Shown here in pieces: positions 1 to 5,930 of a stretch of 6,723 bases of DNA. Within the stretch, counting starts at the first letter, position 1. Each line of letters opens with the position of its first letter. Both the position numbers and the translations under genes were made by a program. Under the pieces are notes generated by a model. The model ran no database searches. It was not told where the DNA came from and saw only the letters and a list, made by a program, of their open reading frames with translations. This DNA comes from Chloroflexota bacterium (GTDB lineage Bacteria > Chloroflexota > Dormibacteria > Dormibacterales > Dormibacteraceae): positions 1 to 6,723 of the forward strand of contig VBJE01000144.1 of assembly GCA_005879675.1 (NCBI GenBank), given 5' to 3'.

Positions 1-953
1 TGCTCTTCGAATTCAGCGACCTGCTTGGCGGTCAGCACGCCTTCCTCGACGAGCTGCTTCTTGAAGCGCTCGAGGCAGTCGTTCTGGGCGAGTCGCTCGA
101 TCTCCTCCTGGGTCCGGTAGCGGCGCTGGTCGTCCTCGGACGAGTGGGCGCCGAGGCGGTCGACGAGGCACTCGATGAGCGTCGGCCCCCCGCCCGCGCG
201 CGCCCGCGTGACCGCTTCCTTGGAGACGGCGTAGCAGGTGACCGCGTCGCGCCCATCGACGGTGACGCCGGGGAAGCCATAGCCGGCCGCGCGCTGGGCG
301 ACGTGCTCGATCGCGTACTCCTTGTTGAACGGCGTCGAGATCGCAAAGCCGTTGTTCTCGCAGACGAAGACCTCAGGCAGCCTGTAGATGGCCGCGAAAT
401 TGAAGGCCTCGTGGGCGTCGCCTTCGGCGCCGGCGCCCTCGCCGTAGCAGGTGAGGAGGACCTTGTCGGTGCCGTCCATCTTCAGCGCGTACGCGACACC
501 GGCGCCGCGCACCATCTGCGTCGCCACCGGCGAGCCGCCCGACGTGATGTTCAGGCGCGAGTCGGAGAAGTGGCCCGGAGTCTGCTTGCCGCCGGACGCA
601 GGGTCGGCGGACTTGGCCAGCACCGAGAGCATCAGGTCGAGCGGCGTCATGCCCATGCGCATGCAGAGCACGACGTCGCGGTAGTAGGGCGCGAGCCAGT
701 CGTACCTGGGCTTGAGCGGCCAGCCGATGCCGATCTGCGCGGCTTCGTGGCCGGCGCACGAGATGATGAACGGCGCCCGGCCCTGGCGGTTGAGGATCTG
801 GAATCGGTAGTCGATCTGCCGGCCGAGAAGCATGTAGTGGAACCACTCGGTCAGGATGTTTTCGTCCAGGTCGGTGTCGCGCCAGGCGACCGGTTCCTGG
901 AAGCGCCACTCAGGAGTGAAGGAAGGCTCGCGGGTCTTGGTGGTCTGCGCCAT
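1..953 (-). CDS. 2-oxo acid dehydrogenase E1 component, alpha subunit (branched-chain type), 3'-truncated by window edge
   Basis: Thiamine diphosphate-dependent E1 alpha subunit. With E1 beta it decarboxylates a 2-oxo acid and passes the acyl group to lipoyl-E2 in the cytoplasm. The frame is open from ATG at 953 to the left edge (317 codons), so only a short C-terminal part should be missing. Visible motifs are PYYRD (89-93), SPVATQ near 141-146 (resembling the potassium-site segment), and the ThDP/Mg motif starting GEGAGAEGDAHEAFNFAA at 171 and ending ENNGF at 199-203. E172 and N201 align with the Mg ligands. A mobile-loop motif GAHSSEDDQRRYR lies at 268-280. GEG rather than GDG, NFAA and the HS..DD..YR loop are typical of branched-chain (BCKDH) E1 alpha rather than classical PDH. 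The gene starts 8 bases after the lpdA stop, with a weak AGG at 963-961. Substrate preference remains inferred; a pyruvate or broad-specificity enzyme is the alternative. Confidence 0.93.
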   Translation of the reverse strand, partial: MAQTTKTREPSFTPEWRFQEPVAWRDTDLDENILTEWFHYMLLGRQIDYRFQILNRQGRAPFIISCAGHEAAQIGIGWPLKPRYDWLAPYYRDVVLCMRMGMTPLDLMLSVLAKSADPASGGKQTPGHFSDSRLNITSGGSPVATQMVRGAGVAYALKMDGTDKVLLTCYGEGAGAEGDAHEAFNFAAIYRLPEVFVCENNGFAISTPFNKEYAIEHVAQRAAGYGFPGVTVDGRDAVTCYAVSKEAVTRARAGGGPTLIECLVDRLGAHSSEDDQRRYRTQEEIERLAQNDCLERFKKQLVEEGVLTAKQVAEFEE

Positions 954-961
954 CGCGAAAC

Positions 962-2338
962 CTAGAAGTGGATGGCGTGGCCGTCCACGGCCATCGCCGC
1001 CTCCATCACCGCCTCGCTCAGCGTCGGGTGCGGATGGATGTTGCGGCCGAGCTCCCACGCGTCGCCCTGGAACAGCTGCGTCAGGGCCGGCTCGGCGATC
1101 AGCTCGGTCGCGCTGTCGCCGACGATGTGCGTGCCGAGAAGCTGTCCCGTCTTGGCGTCGGCGACGATCTTGACGAAGCCGCCCGTCTCGCCATGGATCT
1201 GCGCCCGCCCGATCGCGGAGAAAGGAAACTTGCCTGTCTTCACCTCGTGGCCTTTTTCGCGCGCCTGCTTCTCGGTCATTCCGACTGACGCGATCTGCGG
1301 GTGCGAATACGTGCATCGCGTGATCAGGTCCTGGTCCATCGGCGCCAATCGCTGTCCCGCGATGTCCTCCGCGGCCACGATGCCTTCGTGCGAGGCGGCG
1401 TGGGCGAGCAGGAAGCCGCCCACCACGTCGCCGATGGCGTGGACCGAGTCGACCGACGTGCGCATCCACTCGTCGACCTTGATGAAGCCGTTGGGATGCG
1501 TCTGCACGCCAACCTGTTCCAGGCCGAGGTCCCTGGAAACCGCGGCCCTGCCCACCGCGACCAGCAGCTGCTTGGCCCACACCTCGCCCTGGTCGGTCTC
1601 GACGCTGACGCCGTCGCGGGACTTCTTGGCGCCGCTGACCTTGACGCCGAGGCGGCAGTCGATACCCGCCTTCTTGAAAGCGCCGAGAAGCTCCTTGGAC
1701 ACTTCTTCGTCCTCGAGCGGGACCAGGCGGTCAAGGGCCTCGAGCAATGTGACCTTGACCCCAAGCTGGTTGTAGAGGGTCGCGAACTCGACGCCGACAG
1801 CGCCGGCGCCGATGATGCAGATCGATTCGGGCACCGCCTTGGCGACGACGGCGTTGTCGGAAGAGACGATGTACTCGCCGTCGAAAGCTATGCCCGGCAG
1901 CGTCTTCACGATCGACCCCGTGGCAACGATGAGGTTCTTGGCCTTCACCAGCTTGCCGTCGGCCTCGATCGTGTTGCGGTCGCGCAGCCGGCCCTTGGCC
2001 TGGACGACCTCCACCTTGTTCTTCTTCATCAGGTACTGGACGCCCTTGTAGAGCTGGCTGACGACGGCGTCTCGACGCTCGGCGATGCGCGGGTAGTCGT
2101 AGCCAACGACCTCGGCTTTGAGGCCTAACTCGGCGCCGCGGGTGGCGACGCGGTGGTAGAGCTCGGACGACTCGAGGAGGGCCTTGGTGGGGATGCACCC
2201 GATGTGGAGGCAGGTCCCGCCGAGCTTGCCCCCCTCGACCAGGGCGACCTTCAGGCCGAGCTGGGAGGCGCGGATCGCGGCGGGATATCCGCCCATCCCG
2301 CCGCCCAGGATCGCGACGTCAAAATCGGATTCGGACAC
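962..2338 (-). CDS. lpdA: Dihydrolipoamide dehydrogenase (E3)
   Basis: FAD- and NAD-dependent flavoprotein of 458 aa, the usual family length, that reoxidises the dihydrolipoyl group of E2 in 2-oxo acid dehydrogenase complexes. In order: an N-terminal FAD-binding GGGMGG (12-17); the redox disulfide in GGTCLHIGCIPTK (C43 and C48); ATGS (139-142); the NAD Rossmann motif IGAGAVGVEFA (176-186) with E200 at the end of the second strand, which favours NAD over NADP; HAIGD (300-304), contacting FAD; and a C-terminal dimerisation domain ending in HPHPTLSE, with H437 and E442 as the catalytic His-Glu pair. All key residues are present. The start is GTG at 2338: between the preceding in-frame TGA (2362-2360) and this GTG there is no other ATG, GTG or TTG, and the next in-frame ATG falls inside the FAD motif. 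There is no Shine-Dalgarno sequence. The adjacent E1 alpha gene supports a role in that complex. Confidence 0.97.
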   Translation of the reverse strand: MSESDFDVAILGGGMGGYPAAIRASQLGLKVALVEGGKLGGTCLHIGCIPTKALLESSELYHRVATRGAELGLKAEVVGYDYPRIAERRDAVVSQLYKGVQYLMKKNKVEVVQAKGRLRDRNTIEADGKLVKAKNLIVATGSIVKTLPGIAFDGEYIVSSDNAVVAKAVPESICIIGAGAVGVEFATLYNQLGVKVTLLEALDRLVPLEDEEVSKELLGAFKKAGIDCRLGVKVSGAKKSRDGVSVETDQGEVWAKQLLVAVGRAAVSRDLGLEQVGVQTHPNGFIKVDEWMRTSVDSVHAIGDVVGGFLLAHAASHEGIVAAEDIAGQRLAPMDQDLITRCTYSHPQIASVGMTEKQAREKGHEVKTGKFPFSAIGRAQIHGETGGFVKIVADAKTGQLLGTHIVGDSATELIAEPALTQLFQGDAWELGRNIHPHPTLSEAVMEAAMAVDGHAIHF

Positions 2339-2346
2339 TGGGATTA

Positions 2347-2352
2347 AGTGTA
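2347..2352 (-). promoter_or_regulatory. Possible -10 element for a leaderless lpdA transcript
   Basis: The 21-base gap before lpdA contains TACACT, which fits the TANNNT -10 consensus. Its last base is followed by 8 bases and then the GTG start, so initiation about 7-9 bases downstream would begin at or next to the start codon. The gap is AT-richer than its surroundings and has no Shine-Dalgarno motif. No convincing -35 was found at 16-18 bases. A six-base match of this kind can occur by chance, so this is only a candidate internal promoter. Confidence 0.3.
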
Positions 2353-2359
2353 GGGACGG

Positions 2360-3667
2360 TCAGCAGCCGGCCCGCTTCAAACGGCCCTTTGCCGCCTCGT
2401 AGTCAGCCTGGTCGCGGACCGGCACGCCGGCCGCGGGGTCGCCGTAGCGATCGACCGCCCGGTAGTAGGCCTGCGGCGTGATGCCCGGCATGATGAGCAC
2501 GTCGGCGTCGCTACCCGGGTCGAGGCACGGGTCGTCCCGGATCGAGGCGAGCGCCTGCAGGTCCGCCACGGCCCGCTGCATCTGGAGCGTCTTCGCGCTC
2601 GAGTACTCGAACAGCACGACGGCGCCGTTGAAGCAGGCCAGGAAGACGCATGCCACGATGGCGGGACGCCACGTGCCTCGCCATGGCACCTCGCGGGCGG
2701 CGTCGGCCACGAGCACGAGCCACAGCAGCGCCGCGACGTACACGTAGCGGGACGCGCCCGACTGCTGCCAGCCGAGCTGGGCACGGGTCAAGCCGGCGAC
2801 GAGAAAGAACGCGAGTAGACCGGCCCCGATGCCGGCGGCAAACGGGTCGATGCCGTGCCGGCGCCAGCGCCACGCGAGGACGGCCACCGCCGCCGCGAGC
2901 AGCGGGTAGCCGATCCATCCGCTGGCGCCAACGATGCCGGCCGCCCCCTGGCCGAGGCCCCAGACGGTGTAGAGCGGGTCGACGAGCAGGTTGGCCGCGG
3001 TCGGCTGGGGGTTGGGATGCCCGCCAAACCGGCCGAAAGCGGCATACCAAACGAGCAGCGCGAGAAACGGCGGCGCGAACCATGTGAGGTCCCGGCGCCG
3101 CCCAGGCGTGAGCAGGAGCTGGACCGTGGCCGCGACCGCGAAGACGATGCCTGTGCCGGCGAAGGCAAGTGACAACGTCAGCAGGAGCGCCGCGACGCCG
3201 GGTCGCCGCTCCAGCGCAAGCATGGCGCCGAGCCCGAACGCCATGGACGCGAGCCAGCCGAGCTGGAAGGCCCAGAGCAGGTCTTCCCATCCTGCGCCCA
3301 GGACCAGCAAGATCAGCGCCGCGGCGATGGCGATGAGATCGCCGGCGCGCCGCCGCACGAGCTCGAACAAAAGCACGACATTGGCGGCGTGCGCGAGCAG
3401 CAAGCCGGCCATGTAGGGCCAGTACGCGCGCAGGCCGACGGTGTCGAGCAGTACCGCGTAGACGCCCTTCAGGAGCATCACCGGGTGCTCGTTGTGCGGC
3501 TCGAAGTAGCTGCGCAGCGTCCAGTCGGGCGCGGACGTGATGAACGTCCACTCGTCGAAGTAGAAGGTGTAGGTGCGGGTGAGGAGCAGCAGCGCCGCGC
3601 ACGCGATCAATGCGGCCGCGGCGATGATCAGACGAGCGCGCGGCACGCGGACGTCGCGAACTGTCAT
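2360..3667 (-). CDS. Multi-pass membrane protein, GT39/PMT-like glycosyltransferase family (uncharacterised)
   Basis: Integral membrane protein of 435 aa. An N-terminal helix (about 11-30) is followed by an extracytoplasmic loop with FYFDEW (35-40) and PHNEHP (57-62). Further hydrophobic segments lie near 84-104, 109-126, 134-152, 157-186, 197-211, 238-266, 275-293, 308-322 and 335-353. A polar C-terminal tail (about 355-435) follows, with cysteines at 381 and 435, the last residue. An acidic DE pair in the first outer loop is the hallmark of polyprenol-phosphate-sugar-dependent GT-C enzymes (PMT, ArnT); PHNEH and GAGWEDLLWAFQ-type motifs recur in unnamed bacterial membrane proteins of this sort. 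The family assignment is by resemblance, and donor and acceptor are unknown. The ATG at 3667 overlaps the TGA of the upstream GT87 gene by 4 bases (ATGA) without a Shine-Dalgarno motif, so translation is probably coupled. The open frame continues far upstream, but that part is low-complexity Arg/Ala/Gly sequence, a shadow of the GT87 gene. Confidence 0.8.
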   Translation of the reverse strand: MTVRDVRVPRARLIIAAAALIACAALLLLTRTYTFYFDEWTFITSAPDWTLRSYFEPHNEHPVMLLKGVYAVLLDTVGLRAYWPYMAGLLLAHAANVVLLFELVRRRAGDLIAIAAALILLVLGAGWEDLLWAFQLGWLASMAFGLGAMLALERRPGVAALLLTLSLAFAGTGIVFAVAATVQLLLTPGRRRDLTWFAPPFLALLVWYAAFGRFGGHPNPQPTAANLLVDPLYTVWGLGQGAAGIVGASGWIGYPLLAAAVAVLAWRWRRHGIDPFAAGIGAGLLAFFLVAGLTRAQLGWQQSGASRYVYVAALLWLVLVADAAREVPWRGTWRPAIVACVFLACFNGAVVLFEYSSAKTLQMQRAVADLQALASIRDDPCLDPGSDADVLIMPGITPQAYYRAVDRYGDPAAGVPVRDQADYEAAKGRLKRAGC

Positions 3668-4803
3668 GCAGGGTTGTTCGACGGCTCGGCGATGCGCGGA
3701 GCGCCGAGCAGGACCGCCCATCCCGCCACTCCGACCAGGATCGGCAACGGAGTCAGCGGCCACGCGAACTCGCCCGCGATCCCGATCGCAAGCAGCAACC
3801 AGGCTCGTGACAGCGGGGGTCGATCGCGCCAGAAGAGCCAGGCGGCCAGGATCAGGATGGTGAAGTCCTGGAGGTGCCAGTAGGTGGCGCCGAGGGCAGT
3901 CGCGACGATGCCGACCGCGAAGATACGGGCGTGGCTCGCCCGCCGGTTGGCGTAGGCCGCGACGGCGGCGCCGGCGATGACGGCGCCCTGCGCCAAGTAG
4001 CTCAACGGCCCCGGTCCCAGCACGAATGCGAGCGTGAAGTAGCGGTTGTTGGCCACGTGCTGAGCCTCGTCGAGGAGCGCAAGGTAGTCCCTCAGCCCCT
4101 GACCGCCGATGACGGCCAGCGACGCGGCGGCGAGCAATGCCACGGTCGCCGCCCAGGCGGCCACGATTCGCCAGCGCCCCGCGAACAGGAGCACGAGCGG
4201 TAGCAAAAGCAGCAGCTGGGGTTTGACCACGGACAGGCCCAGCACCACGCCCGCGTGGTACGGCTTGCCCGCCTCCGCGAGCCTCCAGGCGACCGCGGCG
4301 AGCGCCACGATCACGAGCGCGGGCTGGGCGAGGCTCAGGCCGTAGAGCACCGGGTACCAGGCGAGCGCGCCGAGCAGCCACAGCGAGCGCGTCCAGCCCG
4401 CGCCCGGAGCGGCGAGCAACCACCCCAGGACGAGGGCTGCGAGCGAGATTGCAAGCCACGCGATCGTCGCGCCGCCGGCGCCGAAAACGCTCAACGGAAC
4501 CAGGATCCACGCGAACGGCGGCGGCGAAACGAAGCGCTCGCCGTCGTTGAAGACGGCATGCGGCCGCAGCTGTGTGAACAGCTCGTGCTGCAGCGGCAGG
4601 GAGTAGACGTGGCTCCAGCCTTGCTCGAGCCCGATGCGGGCGCCGATGTAGACCAGGGTCAGGTCGTTGTCGAGGATGTCCGCGTGCAAGGGCACCACGA
4701 CGACGAACCAGCCGGTGAGCGCGATGGCGATGACGAGGAACCAGGCGAGTCCGGCGGCGCCGAGGTTGCGCCAGGCCGACCGGTCAAGACGAAACGGGTT
4801 TAT
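3664..4803 (-). CDS. GT87-family (DUF2029-type) membrane glycosyltransferase with apparent ATA start
   Basis: Multi-pass membrane protein, 379 aa if read from ATA at 4803. Members of GT87 (for example actinobacterial PimE) are GT-C enzymes that use polyprenol-phosphate-mannose outside the cytoplasmic membrane; the sugar used here is unknown. Helix 1 spans about 14-37. It is followed by an outer loop with DNDLTLVYIGARIGLEQGW (45-63), then SPPPFAWILVPLSVF (93-107) and GLSVVKPQLLLLLP (189-202). The Asp-rich first loop, the PPP-x-LVPLS segment and KPQ are all typical of this family. Hydrophobic segments continue to about residue 367. No in-frame ATG, GTG or TTG exists between the end of the citrate synthase and GTG at 4698 (codon 36), which would delete helix 1. 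ATA at 4803 overlaps the citrate synthase TAA as ATAA, matching the ATGA overlaps at neighbouring junctions, and GAGAGG lies just upstream. An automatic annotation may instead begin at 4698. Confidence 0.82.
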   Translation of the reverse strand: MNPFRLDRSAWRNLGAAGLAWFLVIAIALTGWFVVVVPLHADILDNDLTLVYIGARIGLEQGWSHVYSLPLQHELFTQLRPHAVFNDGERFVSPPPFAWILVPLSVFGAGGATIAWLAISLAALVLGWLLAAPGAGWTRSLWLLGALAWYPVLYGLSLAQPALVIVALAAVAWRLAEAGKPYHAGVVLGLSVVKPQLLLLLPLVLLFAGRWRIVAAWAATVALLAAASLAVIGGQGLRDYLALLDEAQHVANNRYFTLAFVLGPGPLSYLAQGAVIAGAAVAAYANRRASHARIFAVGIVATALGATYWHLQDFTILILAAWLFWRDRPPLSRAWLLLAIGIAGEFAWPLTPLPILVGVAGWAVLLGAPRIAEPSNNPA

Positions 4804-5930
4804 CCCCTCTCGGCGAGCGGCACTGGCTTCCGCGGCTCCGGTCCGATGTATTCCGATTGCGGCCGGATTATGCGGTTGTGGGCCGCCTGTTCGAGCACGT
4901 GTGCGCTCCAGCCCGCGACCCGGGAGACGGCGAACGTCGGGGTGAAGAACTCCTTCGGCAGGCCGATGGCCTGCAGCACGCCGGCCGAGTAGAACTCCAC
5001 GTTGACCGACTGCGGGCGCTCGGGATGCTCCTCGTGCAGGATCTTCAGCGCCACCTCCTCGACCCTGGTGGCGAGCTCGTAGAACCTCGGGTTCATCTGC
5101 CGGCACATCTCCTTGAGGATCTTCGCCCGCGGGTCGTAGACGCGGTACACGCGGTGGCCGAAGCCCATGAACTTGATCTTCTGCTTGCGCGCGTCCCGCA
5201 TCCACGGCTCGGCGTTTTCGGCGGTGCCGATGCGCTCCAGCTGCTCGATCACCGCCGATGGCGCGCCGCCGTGGGCCGGCCCCTTGAGCGCGCCGATCGC
5301 ACCCACCAGGCACGACGTGAGATCCGACTCGGTCGAGGCGATGACCCGGGCGGTGAACGTCGAGGCGTTCATGCCGTGGTCGGCGAGGAGGACGAGGTAG
5401 GTGTTTAAGGCGCGGACGACCTCGGGGCCGGCCTCCTTGCCGTTCATCATGTAGAGATAGTTCGCGGCGTGCCCGAGGTCACGACGCGGCGTGACCGGCT
5501 CCAGTCCGAGCTGCCGGCGATAGAACATGGCGAGGATCGTGGGGAACGACGCCGCGGCGTGGATCGCCAGCGGCACGGTTGGCTGCGAGAGACGGTGCTC
5601 GACCCCCTGGATCGAGACGACGCTGCGCAGGACATCCATCGGGTCGGTGTCAGCCGGCAGCGCGTCGAGCGCGATGGTCGCGGCCTGGGTGAGCGTCCGC
5701 GAGGCCGCGAGCTCGAGGGCAAGTCCATCCAGCTGCGCCTTCGTCGGGAGCTGGCCCTTCCAGAGCAGATAGGCGACCTCCTCGAACGACATCTGCTGCG
5801 CCAGGTCCGCGATCACGTAGCCCTGGTAGACGAGGCGGCCGTTGGCGCCATCGACCATCGAGATCGCCGTCTGCGCGCCAATGATGCCTTCGAGACCCGG
5901 TACGTAGGCGCTGTTGGTGCTCGTGCTCAT
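4800..5930 (-). CDS. Citrate synthase family protein (CS1), Glu at the catalytic Asp position
   Basis: Complete 376-aa enzyme of the short citrate/2-methylcitrate synthase type, which condenses acetyl-CoA (or propionyl-CoA) with oxaloacetate in the cytoplasm. Landmarks: the N-terminal GLEGIIGAQTAIS (12-24); DPMDVLR (96-102); ADHGMNAS (183-190), with oxaloacetate-binding H185; GALKGPAHGGAPS (213-225), with catalytic H220; GFGHRVYRVYDPRA (256-269), with catalytic H259 and substrate-binding R268; NVEFYSA (310-316); FAVSRVAGW (333-341), with R337; and RIIRP (353-357). The third catalytic residue, usually Asp in NVDFYS, is Glu312 here. Length and all other residues look intact. The ATG at 5930 overlaps the CS2 TGA by 4 bases, with no Shine-Dalgarno motif. 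The product may be a minor citrate synthase or a 2-methylcitrate synthase; the branched-chain dehydrogenase downstream in the operon, whose pathway can yield propionyl-CoA, makes the latter worth considering. The sequence alone does not decide. Confidence 0.93.
   Translation of the reverse strand: MSTSTNSAYVPGLEGIIGAQTAISMVDGANGRLVYQGYVIADLAQQMSFEEVAYLLWKGQLPTKAQLDGLALELAASRTLTQAATIALDALPADTDPMDVLRSVVSIQGVEHRLSQPTVPLAIHAAASFPTILAMFYRRQLGLEPVTPRRDLGHAANYLYMMNGKEAGPEVVRALNTYLVLLADHGMNASTFTARVIASTESDLTSCLVGAIGALKGPAHGGAPSAVIEQLERIGTAENAEPWMRDARKQKIKFMGFGHRVYRVYDPRAKILKEMCRQMNPRFYELATRVEEVALKILHEEHPERPQSVNVEFYSAGVLQAIGLPKEFFTPTFAVSRVAGWSAHVLEQAAHNRIIRPQSEYIGPEPRKPVPLAERG
4804..4811 (-). promoter_or_regulatory. 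Purine-rich Shine-Dalgarno-like tract before the GT87 gene
   Basis: GAGAGGGG lies at the end of the CS1 coding sequence, immediately before the ATAA overlap. It is the best ribosome-binding-like sequence at any junction in the window and so favours initiation at 4803 over the downstream GTG at 4698, which has none. The spacing from GAGAGG to the start is only 2 bases, shorter than usual, and the same bases encode Glu-Arg-Gly at the CS1 C-terminus, so chance is possible. Confidence 0.4.

Noticed and set aside
144..965. Long plus-strand open frame (273 aa) antisense to the E1 alpha gene
   Set aside because: It is rich in Arg, Ala, Gly, Val and Asp with no recognisable motif and lies exactly opposite a motif-complete E1 alpha gene; such antisense frames are common at high GC.
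1301..2128. Long plus-strand open frame (275 aa) antisense to lpdA
   Set aside because: Composition is typical of a codon shadow (Arg/Asp/Val/Leu/His-rich) and the opposite strand encodes a full E3 with all catalytic residues.
2339..2359. Possible terminator between the membrane protein gene and lpdA
   Set aside because: The 21-base gap has no inverted repeat or T-run, so there is no support for termination there.
3668..4510. N-terminal extension of the GT39-like protein to a 716-aa frame
   Set aside because: The extension is out of frame with and fully inside the GT87 gene, has an Arg/Gly/Ala-rich shadow composition and no membrane segments; the ATGA overlap at 3667 gives a natural start.
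4255..4992. Plus-strand open frame (245 aa) spanning the CS1/GT87 junction
   Set aside because: Highly polar, low-complexity Arg/Glu/Gln-rich translation opposite two well-supported genes, with no motif and no initiation signal.
4804..5313. N-terminal extension of the GT87 protein into CS1 (549-aa frame)
   Set aside because: The extra residues are an Arg/Gly/Pro-rich shadow of the CS1 coding sequence; the GT87 fold begins with the helix encoded just after 4803.
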